Positions 1 through 8,338 of a DNA stretch of 64,000 nucleotides are shown in pieces. The position numbers and the translations under genes were made by a program. The number at the start of each line of letters is the position of its first letter. The first letter of the stretch is position 1. The stretch covers positions 1 through 64,000 of the forward strand of contig CAILNX010000034.1 of assembly GCA_903835685.1 (NCBI GenBank), in the 5' to 3' direction. This DNA is from an uncultured delta proteobacterium. GTDB taxonomy: Bacteria; Desulfobacterota; Desulfovibrionia; Desulfovibrionales; Desulfovibrionaceae. The notes under the pieces were generated by a model. It was not told the origin of the DNA. It was given only the letters and a program-made list of their open reading frames with translations, and did not search any database.

Positions 1-179
1 ATGCCTTCAACGGCATCATCCCCCTCGCACGAACCATGCGGGAGGAAATCCAGGCTTTAAGGGACTGGGCCAAGAACCGAGCAAGAGTGGCCAACACTCC
101 AGAGGATGAGCCGCCTGCCCAGCGCAGGATTCGCAAGCCCATCCTCAACATCGTGACCAATGAACCCCCAACCCAATAA
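1..179 (+). CDS. C-terminal fragment of an unidentified protein (5' end outside window)
   Basis: The frame beginning at base 3 is open from the left edge to TAA at 177-179 and encodes the last 58 residues of a protein, beginning AFNGIIPLARTM and ending NEPPTQ. The segment is charged, probably helical up to about residue 30, then a proline-rich tail. The next gene follows within 15 bases behind a strong AAGGAGG-type ribosome site, so it heads or continues the same operon. In related mobile-element clusters an AAA ATPase often precedes DUF1257 genes, but nothing in this tail proves that. Confidence 0.6.
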   Translation, partial: AFNGIIPLARTMREEIQALRDWAKNRARVANTPEDEPPAQRRIRKPILNIVTNEPPTQ

Positions 180-192
180 GGAGGAACACGTT

Positions 193-453
193 ATGCCCCG
201 AAAATTGAGCCTTTACCCGCTCAAAGGCATAGCCAACCGCCGAAATGTAACTACCGGTCTGTTTGACCGGCTGTTTCGGTGGATCGCCATGCTCTACCTG
301 AAACGGACCATGAAGACCCCGGCCGATTACCAGGCCCTGGTCCTCATGCTCAAAAGGAGGTCCCGTGTCGCACATCAGCAAGATCGAACTGGTAGTCAAC
401 GACCTGGCCGCACTCAAGGAAGCCTGCCAGAACCTGGGTTTCGAGTTCCGTGA
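193..453 (+). CDS. Hypothetical 86-aa protein
   Basis: The ATG at 193 has an excellent ribosome site (AAGGAGG at about 178-184) and is preferred over an in-frame ATG at 160 inside the previous gene. The protein is strongly basic, beginning MPRKLSLYPLKGIANRRN. Its last 29 codons overlap the next gene, whose own ribosome site lies inside this one, so the true end may be functionally unimportant. I do not recognise a family. The position in a tightly packed plus-strand operon suggests a role accessory to the element's DNA metabolism; this is inference only. Confidence 0.5.
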   Translation: MPRKLSLYPLKGIANRRNVTTGLFDRLFRWIAMLYLKRTMKTPADYQALVLMLKRRSRVAHQQDRTGSQRPGRTQGSLPEPGFRVP

Positions 454-784
454 AGGACAAAGAAGCTACGCCTGGTATGGCAAATGGGTCGGTCGATTCG
501 AACTGCCCGAAGGTCTGCCTGAAATAGACCTGGGCAAATGTGACCACGCCATCCGCATCCCCGGTGCATCATATGAAATCGGCATCCTCAAGAAGGATCA
601 GAACTATCTGCTCCTCTGGGACGAATGGGACAAAGGAGGGCTACGTGCAAAACTTGGCCACAACGCTGGCATCCTGAAACAGGCATACGCCCTGTCCAGG
701 GTGAAGCGTGAAGCCAGGAAAAAGAACTACCGGTTCGCCCAGAAGAAGATTCCGAACGGTATCCGGCTGGTTCTGACCGCCTAG
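365..784 (+). CDS. DUF1257 (Ycf35-like) family protein
   Basis: The 139-aa product starts at GTG 365, placed five bases after AAGGAGG. The opening MSHISKIELVVNDLAALKEACQNLGFE resembles the DUF1257/Ycf35 family, whose members typically open MSHF.T..T.I.D.EAL..A...LG. The middle has many aromatic and acidic residues and the C-terminus is basic. The biochemical function of DUF1257 is unknown; in cyanobacteria, plastids and mobile elements it co-occurs with AAA ATPases and DUF2997 proteins. A DUF2997-like gene follows about 100 bases downstream, which supports the call. Confidence 0.65.
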   Translation: MSHISKIELVVNDLAALKEACQNLGFEFREGQRSYAWYGKWVGRFELPEGLPEIDLGKCDHAIRIPGASYEIGILKKDQNYLLLWDEWDKGGLRAKLGHNAGILKQAYALSRVKREARKKNYRFAQKKIPNGIRLVLTA

Positions 785-886
785 CCCTTCCTGCCTTTTA
801 TCCCACCTGCCTTAACCTGCCTCTCATACCCACCTGCCTACCCCCTTTAGATCGGCGCTTTCCAGCGCCAAGGGAGTCGTCTGCCC

Positions 887-1084
887 ATGAAGCAGATTGT
901 CATCGACGTCATGGCCGACGGAGAGATCAAGATCGAAACCAAAGGTTTCACCGGCCCAGTATGTCTGGAGGAATCCCAATTCCTGAAGGACTTGCTCGGC
1001 AAGGAAATCTCCGTCCAACTGTGTCCGGTCTTCTACCAGAAGCGCCGGAAGATCCTCAAGAAACACATCCCCATCTGTGGATGA
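887..1084 (+). CDS. DUF2997-like small protein
   Basis: This 65-aa protein begins MKQIVIDVMADGEIKIETKGFTGPVCLEESQFL. That pattern (K.I.......G.I.IET.GF.G..C......L) is the hallmark of DUF2997 proteins, which are usually about 60 aa and of unknown function. The extension after residue 45, with a basic QKRRKILKKH segment, is somewhat unusual. It lies in the same operon as the DUF1257-like gene. The 102-base gap before it contains a repetitive run of CCTGCC/CCACCTGCC units but no obvious gene. Confidence 0.65.
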   Translation: MKQIVIDVMADGEIKIETKGFTGPVCLEESQFLKDLLGKEISVQLCPVFYQKRRKILKKHIPICG

Positions 1085-1108
1085 AAACCCTCTACAAGGA
1101 GAAACACC

Positions 1109-2041
1109 ATGTCCAAGATCAACGACGGCATTTTCCAGAAGGCCTGTTTAGTCCAGCTCGCATCATCGTCCTGGAACGGCCAGAAGATGCTGCCCAATTC
1201 CGTTATGGAAAGCATGGGCAACTCGGACTGGATCAAGGGCCGCAAGCACTTGATCAACCCCGAACTGCTCTCGCCCATCAAGACCACCATCCAGAAGGCC
1301 CGGCACCTGCTCATGAAGACGGCCCTGCCGTTCCCCATGCAGGGGCTGTTCCTCGTCCCCAAGGATTCCATCCTGGACGTGGATGGCCACCTGGAGCTCA
1401 TCAAGGCCGAGTTCTGGAACAAGGTTGATACCTTCCAGGACTTTTACGCCGAAGCCCGTGACGAAGCCAAGCAAGTGCTCGGAGACCTGTTTCAGGAATC
1501 CGACTACCCGGCCGACATCCGGTCCAAGTTCCGTCTGGAATGGCGCTTCCTGCTCCTGGACATACCCTCCAAGGCGAGCATCCTGCCGCCCGAGGTCTAT
1601 GCCCGCGAAAAGGACAAGTTCCGCTCCATGATGGAGGAGGCCCAAACCATGGCCCTCTCCGCCCTGCGCGAGGAATTCGGCGACATCATCCACTCCCTCG
1701 TGGACAAGCTGAATTCCCCTGCTGACGGCAAGCCCAAGGCCATCAAGTCCAACTTCATGCTGAAGCTGGCCGACTTCCTGGATTCGTTCCAGGACCGAAA
1801 CATCTTCAACGACGAGAAGCTGGCCGAACTCGTGGAACAGTCCCGCGCGGTCCTCAAGACCATGCGCGGCGGCTCCCTCGGCTACAGCCTCAACTACAAC
1901 GAGGTTCTCAAGCAGAAGGTCTCCAACGAAATGGCAACGCTGAAGGACGCCATCGATGCGGCAATCGAAGAAATGCCCCGGCGCAGGATCAGAATGAACG
2001 ACAACGAAAACGTCTCTGACCCGCTCCTCATGGCTGCCTAA
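1109..2041 (+). CDS. Hypothetical 310-aa mobile-element protein (DUF3150-like?)
   Basis: The start ATG at 1109 follows ACAAGGAGAAACACC. The protein is predominantly helical and charged; residues about 120-220 (DFYAEARDEAKQVLGD.. through ..ALREEFGDIIHSLVDKL) look like long amphipathic helices and could form a coiled coil. There is no signal peptide, membrane segment or catalytic motif I can recognise. Proteins of this length and position, between DUF2997 and an exonuclease in element operons, have been annotated DUF3150; I suggest this only tentatively. A homopolymeric C run follows the stop (about 2051-2059). Confidence 0.55.
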   Translation: MSKINDGIFQKACLVQLASSSWNGQKMLPNSVMESMGNSDWIKGRKHLINPELLSPIKTTIQKARHLLMKTALPFPMQGLFLVPKDSILDVDGHLELIKAEFWNKVDTFQDFYAEARDEAKQVLGDLFQESDYPADIRSKFRLEWRFLLLDIPSKASILPPEVYAREKDKFRSMMEEAQTMALSALREEFGDIIHSLVDKLNSPADGKPKAIKSNFMLKLADFLDSFQDRNIFNDEKLAELVEQSRAVLKTMRGGSLGYSLNYNEVLKQKVSNEMATLKDAIDAAIEEMPRRRIRMNDNENVSDPLLMAA

Positions 2042-2128
2042 GCGATCCTGCCCCCCCCCGCCCCGGGAGGAGGATGTCCGCACTGGATGTCCTCCTCCCC
2101 ATCTCTACACCCAAAAAGGAGAACGAGA

Positions 2129-3004
2129 ATGATCAAGTTCTCGAAATCAAAGCTGAATACTTACATCAGCTGCGGCGAGAAGTACCGAATCCATTACGAA
2201 CTGGGCATCCGTGCCCGAAAGACTTCAAACACCCTTGTTGAAGGAAGCTGCATCCACCACCTCGTGGAAACCGGCATCGCCTATGGTGACCAAATCTCCG
2301 ATGTGTTGGAACACGCCTCCATTCACTTCTGGGAAGGCCACCCTTTTGACCGGTGCGCCTATGACTCGGAAGAGTCCTACCTGCTGGCCCAGGCAATCTG
2401 TCTGGAGCAATCCAGGCAATTCCTGGACCTGCTTGGTCCTCAACACGCACAAGCTATCGAGCTTCATCTCGAGCGTCCCTTGATTCACCCCCTGACCGGG
2501 GAGGATCATTCGGACATCATTCTGAATGGCTTCATCGACCTGGTGCTCGTCGGCGAAGACGGTCGGCCCATCATCGTGGACCTGAAGACCGTTGCCCGCC
2601 GTCCCCAGGAAGGCATGAGCCGTTTGGCTCTCGAACTGAGCATGTATTCCTACCTCATGGAGGAACGACTGCCGGTCCAAGAGATTACTCGAACTAATGT
2701 CGCCCTGGTCTACCTGATCAGGACCAAGCTCCCCCAGTTGCACTGGGACTCAAGCGTCAGGACCCTGCACCACCTGCTGGACCTGTACGCCATCTGTCGA
2801 AAGGTGGCCGAAGACATCAACCAGGCGATCTATTACCGAAACCCTGGGATGCACTGCGGCTACTGCGATTCGAAAAGCCTCTGCTACCATCTGCCTGAAC
2901 AAGCCGTCCTCATCTTCGGTGAGGAAAACTGGCAACTGTACGTGGATGACATGCTCACCCGCGAACAAGGCCTGCCCAACATGGCCCTTGCAGCCAACTA
3001 CTGA
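2129..3004 (+). CDS. PD-(D/E)XK (RecB/Cas4-like) nuclease with probable 4Fe-4S cysteines
   Basis: ATG at 2129 follows AAAAAGGAGAACGAGA; an upstream in-frame ATG at 2087 lacks a site. In the 291-aa product the RecB-type nuclease residues are visible: H43 (GSCIHHLVE), D137 (GFIDLV), then D151 and K153 (IIVDLKT). Cys15 near the N-terminus and Cys243, Cys246 and Cys252 near the C-terminus are spaced as in Cas4, AddB and other 4Fe-4S nucleases. Such proteins are 5'-3' or 3'-5' DNA exonucleases in recombination. No cas genes or CRISPR array are nearby, so a recombination role with the downstream P-loop ATPase is more likely than adaptation. Confidence 0.8.
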   Translation: MIKFSKSKLNTYISCGEKYRIHYELGIRARKTSNTLVEGSCIHHLVETGIAYGDQISDVLEHASIHFWEGHPFDRCAYDSEESYLLAQAICLEQSRQFLDLLGPQHAQAIELHLERPLIHPLTGEDHSDIILNGFIDLVLVGEDGRPIIVDLKTVARRPQEGMSRLALELSMYSYLMEERLPVQEITRTNVALVYLIRTKLPQLHWDSSVRTLHHLLDLYAICRKVAEDINQAIYYRNPGMHCGYCDSKSLCYHLPEQAVLIFGEENWQLYVDDMLTREQGLPNMALAANY

Positions 3005-3016
3005 AAGGCATCGGGC

Positions 3017-3220
3017 ATGTCGCTGGTATGCGACTGGTGCGGCCAACCCATCCAATCCGGTGAACGATATACGGCCATGCGTCTGAATTTGGTGCGGCAG
3101 CTCACCTTGCGTTTGCAAGAGCTGACCGTGCTCCACACTCGTGGCTGCGTTCAGCGGTTTGAATCCTACGTCATCAAAAAGATCGCCAAAGGAGAACTTC
3201 CCCATGTTCAAGAAAGCTGA
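3017..3220 (+). CDS. Small cysteine-containing (zinc-ribbon-like) protein
   Basis: A 67-aa product, MSLVCDWCGQPI..., starts 12 bases after the nuclease stop with GAAAGG upstream. A CxxC pair at residues 5 and 8 and a later HTRGC suggest a metal-binding zinc-ribbon-like fold, with one ligand less certain. Its end overlaps the ATPase start by 17 bases, indicating translational coupling. No specific family is recognised. Confidence 0.55.
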   Translation: MSLVCDWCGQPIQSGERYTAMRLNLVRQLTLRLQELTVLHTRGCVQRFESYVIKKIAKGELPHVQES

Positions 3221-4163
3221 AAGAAAGATCGCCAAGCTCCGGCTGGCCCTCATCGGCCCGTCGGGTGCTGGCAAAACGTATTCGGCCCTGCTCATCGCCA
3301 AAGGCTTGAGTGGCAAGATCGCCATGATCGACACCGAACGCGGCAGTGGGTCCCTCTATGCGGACCTGGCCAATTACGATGTCCTTCAGATCAACCCGCC
3401 GTTCACGCCCCAGAAGTATGTGGACGCGATCCACGCTGCCGAGAAGGCCGGGTATGAAGTGCTCATCATTGATAGCCTGTCCCATGCCTGGTCTGGCCCT
3501 GGAGGCGTCCTGGAGATTCAGGACAAGGTGGCCAAGTCCACTCGGAACTCGTTTTCCGCGTGGAGAGAAGTCACCCCCCAGCACAACCTGCTGGTGGATA
3601 CCATCCTGGCGGCTGCATGCCATGTCATCGTGACCATGCGCACCAAGACCGCCTATGAGGTCGTCACTGAAGGAGGCAAGACCAAAGTCTCCAAGGTGGG
3701 GACCAATCCCGTTCAACGGGAAGGCATGGAGTACGAGTTTACCGTGGTCATGGACCTGTCCATCGACGGCCATGTGGCCTCGGCCTCCAAAGACCGAACC
3801 AGCCTCTTCGACGGCGCGTACTTCACGCCCGGCGCGGAGACCGGTCTGAAACTCATGGGGTGGCTGAACTCTGGTGCTGCTGAAGCTCCTGATTCCGCCG
3901 ACCCACAACAACCCAAACAAGATGCCCCGGATCCGTCCTTCTGGATCCGGCACATGCATCAACTCTTCGAAGGCCTCCGTTTGGAGGCGCTCCTCGGAGA
4001 GTATTTCCAGTATGTCCAGGACCGCTACAAGGTCCCGGACATCAACGACCTGACCAAGGATCAATGGAACGAGCAGCTGACCATGCTGCGCCAATGCCTC
4101 GGAAGTCCAACCAAGAAGGAGAAATTTGTCGATATATTAAGCCAATGGAAGATGGCTGCGTAA
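3204..4163 (+). CDS. P-loop ATP-binding protein of phage/element recombination type (AAA_24/Sak4-like)
   Basis: The ATG at 3204 follows AAAGGAGAACTTCCCC; the product is 319 aa. Walker A is GPSGAGKT at residues 18-25, and VLIIDSLSHAW with D90 acts as Walker B. A stretch around TVVMDLSIDGHVASASKDRT resembles the phage nucleotide-binding ATPases that load recombinases or anneal single strands. After residue about 230 the protein carries an unrelated charged tail. Family members act in homologous recombination or replication of phages and ICEs. Next to a RecB-like nuclease the likely job is DNA end processing and strand exchange for the element. Confidence 0.75.
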   Translation: MFKKAERKIAKLRLALIGPSGAGKTYSALLIAKGLSGKIAMIDTERGSGSLYADLANYDVLQINPPFTPQKYVDAIHAAEKAGYEVLIIDSLSHAWSGPGGVLEIQDKVAKSTRNSFSAWREVTPQHNLLVDTILAAACHVIVTMRTKTAYEVVTEGGKTKVSKVGTNPVQREGMEYEFTVVMDLSIDGHVASASKDRTSLFDGAYFTPGAETGLKLMGWLNSGAAEAPDSADPQQPKQDAPDPSFWIRHMHQLFEGLRLEALLGEYFQYVQDRYKVPDINDLTKDQWNEQLTMLRQCLGSPTKKEKFVDILSQWKMAA

Positions 4164-4173
4164 CAATTTTACC

Positions 4174-4204
4174 GGGGTCGCTCATGCGGCCCCATTATCT
4201 TTTT
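4174..4204 (+). terminator. Rho-independent terminator of the element's plus-strand operon
   Basis: An 8-bp stem (GGGGTCGC / GCGGCCCC, with one G-U pair) and a TCAT loop are followed by a T-rich run ending TCTTTTT. It lies 10 bases after the ATPase stop. The oppositely directed res gene ends about 110 bases further on, so this separates two convergent transcription units. Confidence 0.7.
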
Positions 4205-4315
4205 GGCAAGGGGGGAAATCTGGGGGTGGGTCCCCTTGGAAAAACTGGACCTGTGTTCCGGGCCAGTTTCCCAGTTTTTTCAATGGAGTACGAGCTATCT
4301 TTCTATCAACATACA

Positions 4316-7294
4316 CTATACTTCATCCGCTGTTACAACCACTGCAAACTGCACCCCAAGCGCATCGAAATGTTTTTGTCCGCAACGGACCTTGTCCGCT
4401 TCACTGGTTCGCAGTTTAAGAAAGTCCTTGGTCCCCTTGGTTTCACGTACCAAGTAGAGCGTCTGGTCATTGTGCTTAAGGATGGCCCAGTCCGGATTGT
4501 ACTTTCCGATTGGTGTGTCGATCTCAAACCATGCAGGCAGTTTCACAAAAAGCTTGATGTCTTCACGTTGATCCAGCCGCCTGGCGAATTCGCGCTCAAT
4601 GTCGGAATCATACGCGACATATTCGTACACAGATTTTTCGACCTTGAGCGACGTCAAATAGTTAATCAGCTCTTCATTCTTGAAGCGCATCATCTCCCAC
4701 TCTGTTTCTCGTCCGGCCCCTTGAATGCGTTCGTACTTGATTCCGTCAACAAGAAGTCTGTGCAGCTCATATTTAAGAATTCGGGCGACGCCATCCAAGA
4801 ACCGCTGGGGGTTGTTGAAGAATTCAGGCAACCGCTCGGATTTTTCGAGAATGAGCGCGAGGGTGGATCGGGTCAGCTCCGTCTCGTTTTGCAAGTATGC
4901 CAGGATGTCCGGCACTGGCCTGGCTCCCAGGTCAACCTTTTCCGTGGAAGTGCTGATGGCTGTGCCGGTGACGCCGGCCTTGGTCACGTCCACCTTGGCC
5001 GCGACGACTTGGATGGAGGGCTTCTCAATCTTCTCCATGTTCTGCTTCACGGCTTCAACGGCCCGTCCCACAAGGGCGTCCGTCTCGAACTCCACGCGGT
5101 AGGTGGTTCGTGGCTTGATCTTGTCCCAGAGGGCTGCGAATTCAGGGCTCAGCGTCACGTTCTTCTTGAGCTTGTTGGGGCCGTCGTCCCTCTCGCGGCG
5201 GATATGCCTTTCAATCATGTAGCTTGACAGGAGGTCAATGACCGCCGGGGCCAGGTCGCTGTGTTCCTCGGGCAGGTTCAGGGTGAAGTCCAAACGGCTC
5301 GGGGTGAAGGCTGGCTGGATGCGGCCATCGGCATCCAACATCTTCTGCGCCACGAGGGCCGCCTTGATGCTTTCTGCTGCAACCTTGCCGATGGGCTGTT
5401 CTGCACCCTCCACGACCTGGACGAGCTTGGCTATGGCCGTCAGGGGCACCTTGCCGAAGGTGACACCGCAGTCCTCCTCGTATTCGGTCTGCAAAGCCCG
5501 GGCGAAATCCTCATAGCTCTCGTTGGCCATGACATAGAGCTTGTTGACCGAAGCGTCCTTGATACGCGCGCCGCTCTGGTCCACGGGCAGGCGCAGGCCT
5601 CGGCCGATCTCCTGCCGCTTTTTCATCGGGCTTTGCGTCTCGTTCAAGGTGCAAATCTGGAACACGTTGGGATTGTCCCACCCTTCACGCAGAGCGGAGT
5701 GGCTGAAGATGAAGCGCAGGGGCTCCTCCATGGAGAGAAGGCGCTCCTTCTCCTTCATGATGAGGTTGTACACCTCGTCGTCGGCCTGGGTATCGCCGCG
5801 CGTGTCCTTGAGTGCCCCCTTTTTGTCCTGTGCGAAATAGCCGTTGTGAAGCCGCTCCACCGATTCCTTGAGCCAGGGTAGGGACTGATAGCGTTCCTCC
5901 TTGGTCAAGGCCGACAGCTCCTCCTCAAACGCCTTGGCGAACTTGCCCTGCACGGGGCCGGAATCATCATAGTCCCGGTAGTTGGCCACCCGGTCGACAA
6001 AGAACAACGAGAGCACCTTGATGCCGCGCTCCTGGACTTGCAGTTCCTTGTCCAGATGCCGCTTGACCGTGTGCTTGATCTGGGCTCGCCAGATGTCGGC
6101 ACGCATGCCGCCCAGCTCATCGCCCAGGCGCATGGTGCGCCCGTTGGAAAAGCGGATGTACTCGCTGCCGGGTTCAGCCCAAATTTCAGCGACCTCAAAG
6201 CCTGATTTGTAACAGGCCCGTTCATTGGAAAGTGTGAACAGATCCGCACCCCGTTTCACGGTGACGGATTTCTCCTTCGGTCCATCAGCTCCTTGCACAT
6301 GAATGCGCACTTTCGCCTTAATGCTCGGTTTGTAATCAACCTTTTCCACCCGCACGAATGCGTCGTTGGCCGCGCCTTCGGCGTTGGCGCTGGCGACGAC
6401 GATTTGCTTGACCAGCCCGAGGCTGAAGGCCCTCACCGGGTCCAGCCGGTAGACCAGGTTGTACGGGTTCCGGTGGGTGGCCGAGTACCGCAGGGTGCAG
6501 AGAGGATTCAGGGCCTTGATGGCTTCCTGGGCCCTGTCCGTGGAATCCACGCTCTGGGGCTCGTCGATGATGACGATGGGCCGGGCCGCCTGCACGAATT
6601 CGATGGGCTGGCGGCCGGAAAGCTTGTCGCTCTCCTTGTAGATGACGTTGCTCTTCTGCTCGTCCTCGGTCCCGGTGAAATTCTTGCGGAACGCGTCGAT
6701 GTTGATGACCAGAATTTGCAGCGTGTTGCTCGTGGCGAACTGGCGCAGGCGGTTGATGCGCTTGGCGTCGTAGACGAAATGCTCAAAGCACAGTGCGTTG
6801 TATATGCTCCGGAAATGTTCGGCGGTGATCTCGATGTTCTTGAGCACGCCCTCGCGGATGGCCACGCTGGGCACCACGATGATGAACTTCTGGAATCCGT
6901 AGCGCTGGGACAGCTCGAATATGGTGCGCAGGTACACGTAGGTCTTGCCCGTGCCGGTCTCCATCTCCACAGAGAAATGCGGGCAGGGGCGCTCCTGGTT
7001 GGCCGGGGTGTCGAACAGGTTCCAGGCCTCCAGATCGGCGGCCGGGTCAGCCACCTCAATGTCGTTTTGTTCCTGCACAGCCCGGGTGTTGGCCTTCAAC
7101 TTGTCCCAATCCAAGAGAAGCCGGTTTCCAAGCCCCAGCTCCGTGCGTTCCTGGCCTTCCAGAAGAGGTAGGCCCTCGCGCATCTGGATGACGGAATACT
7201 CCGGGGCTCCTTGGGGCTGGCCCTTGAAAAGATCGGTTATGGCCGCCAGGGCGTCGAGCTGAAATTGTTGGTTCCTGTCGAATTGAAGCTTCAT
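4316..7294 (-). CDS. res: Type III-like restriction subunit Res (helicase plus PD-(D/E)XK nuclease)
   Basis: The 992-aa product has a superfamily 2 helicase core: METGTGKT (Walker A, residues 111-118), DEPQ (Walker B, 244-247) and QEIGRGLRLPVD as motif VI. A C-terminal nuclease signature is visible near residues 930-955 (NPDWAI followed by VRETKGT). This order is that of type III restriction Res subunits, which translocate and cleave DNA with a Mod methyltransferase partner. The start overlaps the rhuM stop by four bases (ATGA), so the two are co-translated. All catalytic motifs appear intact. Confidence 0.88.
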   Translation of the reverse strand: MKLQFDRNQQFQLDALAAITDLFKGQPQGAPEYSVIQMREGLPLLEGQERTELGLGNRLLLDWDKLKANTRAVQEQNDIEVADPAADLEAWNLFDTPANQERPCPHFSVEMETGTGKTYVYLRTIFELSQRYGFQKFIIVVPSVAIREGVLKNIEITAEHFRSIYNALCFEHFVYDAKRINRLRQFATSNTLQILVINIDAFRKNFTGTEDEQKSNVIYKESDKLSGRQPIEFVQAARPIVIIDEPQSVDSTDRAQEAIKALNPLCTLRYSATHRNPYNLVYRLDPVRAFSLGLVKQIVVASANAEGAANDAFVRVEKVDYKPSIKAKVRIHVQGADGPKEKSVTVKRGADLFTLSNERACYKSGFEVAEIWAEPGSEYIRFSNGRTMRLGDELGGMRADIWRAQIKHTVKRHLDKELQVQERGIKVLSLFFVDRVANYRDYDDSGPVQGKFAKAFEEELSALTKEERYQSLPWLKESVERLHNGYFAQDKKGALKDTRGDTQADDEVYNLIMKEKERLLSMEEPLRFIFSHSALREGWDNPNVFQICTLNETQSPMKKRQEIGRGLRLPVDQSGARIKDASVNKLYVMANESYEDFARALQTEYEEDCGVTFGKVPLTAIAKLVQVVEGAEQPIGKVAAESIKAALVAQKMLDADGRIQPAFTPSRLDFTLNLPEEHSDLAPAVIDLLSSYMIERHIRRERDDGPNKLKKNVTLSPEFAALWDKIKPRTTYRVEFETDALVGRAVEAVKQNMEKIEKPSIQVVAAKVDVTKAGVTGTAISTSTEKVDLGARPVPDILAYLQNETELTRSTLALILEKSERLPEFFNNPQRFLDGVARILKYELHRLLVDGIKYERIQGAGRETEWEMMRFKNEELINYLTSLKVEKSVYEYVAYDSDIEREFARRLDQREDIKLFVKLPAWFEIDTPIGKYNPDWAILKHNDQTLYLVRETKGTKDFLKLRTSEADKVRCGQKHFDALGVQFAVVVTADEV

Positions 7295-8331
7295 TCCTTT
7301 TCCCTTCCGCCGTTGCCCTGTCCTTCGATCCGTTTGACTTCCCGCTCGAAGTCGCTTTCAAAGGCCTGATCCTGCTTGACCCGGAACGCCTCATACTGTT
7401 CTTCAGCAAGCCGCCTGGCCACTTCGGCGGAGACGGTCCCGGCGTTGGTCAGCACCTCGTACTCATTGAACGCGAGAAAGGCGTCCAGGCGGTCCACCCA
7501 GTCGGCCATGCGCATGGGTATCTGCCGGGCCGCCTGGTTGGTCGCGTAATCCAGGTACATGGTGACGATGCGCTCCAGTTCCTTGATTTCCGTTTCGACC
7601 AGATAGTTTTTGGCCACACTGACGTCTGATTTGTGGATCTTTCCTTGCGGGGCATTCTTCCAGGTGGTGAGCCCCATGGACGGCCTGGAGGCGTCGGCCC
7701 GCTGGGCGATGATCTCGGCGGCTGTGCGCCCAGTGACCGCCCAGTGCATCTTGTTTTGCACGGTCTTGAAGAAAGTCTGGGTGATGGCCGCATTCCGGTC
7801 GTAGTCGATGCTGCACTGCTCATAGATGTCAGTGATTTTGAGATAAAATCGGCGCTCGCTGGCTCGAATCTCCCTGATCCGTTCCAGGAGTTCGTCAAAA
7901 TAGTCCTTGCCGAAGCGCTTGTTCAGCTTCAGGCGTTCGTCATCGAGCACGAAGCCCTTGATGATGAATTCCTTCAGGGTGTTGGTCGCCCAGATGCGGA
8001 ACTGCGTGGCCTGGAGGCTGTTCACCCGGTAGCCCACGGCGATGATGGCGTCTAAATTGAAGAAATCCACCTCACGGCCGACATTACGACCACCTTCATT
8101 TTGAACTACTCGAAATTTTCGATGAGTTGCCTTTTCGTCCAACTCACCGGACTTAAAGATTTCTTTTAAATGGTAAGTGATTGTGTGGGGTTCCACTCCA
8201 AACAATTCGGCCATGCGGCGCTGGTTCAGCCAGAAGGTCTCATCCTGATAGGAGACCTCGACATGGGCCACGCCCGAGGGCGAGGTATAGAGAATGATGT
8301 CGCCGGTCGTTGGCTGCTGATCGAGAGTCAT
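7291..8331 (-). CDS. rhuM: RhuM family protein
   Basis: ATG at 8331 is chosen because it lies 7 bases past the mod stop with GGCAGGAT upstream; codons before it run inside mod. The 346-aa product shows typical RhuM features: an N-terminal ETFWLNQRRMAELFGVEPHTITYHLKEIFKSGELDE segment with HTH-like character, then a strongly conserved stretch (FFNLDAIIAVGYRVNS..ATQFRIWATNTLKEFIIKGF). RhuM was named from a Salmonella pathogenicity island, but its biochemical role is not settled. It is often found inside restriction-modification loci, as here between mod and res, and may modulate that system. Confidence 0.85.
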   Translation of the reverse strand: MTLDQQPTTGDIILYTSPSGVAHVEVSYQDETFWLNQRRMAELFGVEPHTITYHLKEIFKSGELDEKATHRKFRVVQNEGGRNVGREVDFFNLDAIIAVGYRVNSLQATQFRIWATNTLKEFIIKGFVLDDERLKLNKRFGKDYFDELLERIREIRASERRFYLKITDIYEQCSIDYDRNAAITQTFFKTVQNKMHWAVTGRTAAEIIAQRADASRPSMGLTTWKNAPQGKIHKSDVSVAKNYLVETEIKELERIVTMYLDYATNQAARQIPMRMADWVDRLDAFLAFNEYEVLTNAGTVSAEVARRLAEEQYEAFRVKQDQAFESDFEREVKRIEGQGNGGREKE

Positions 8332-8338
8332 ATCCTGC

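Noticed and set aside
2051-2059. C homopolymer as a phase-variation tract
   Set aside because: It lies between genes and after a stop codon, so slippage would not alter a reading frame.
2129-3004. Cas4 of a CRISPR system
   Set aside because: There is no repeat array or other cas gene in the window; the nuclease sits with recombination genes instead.
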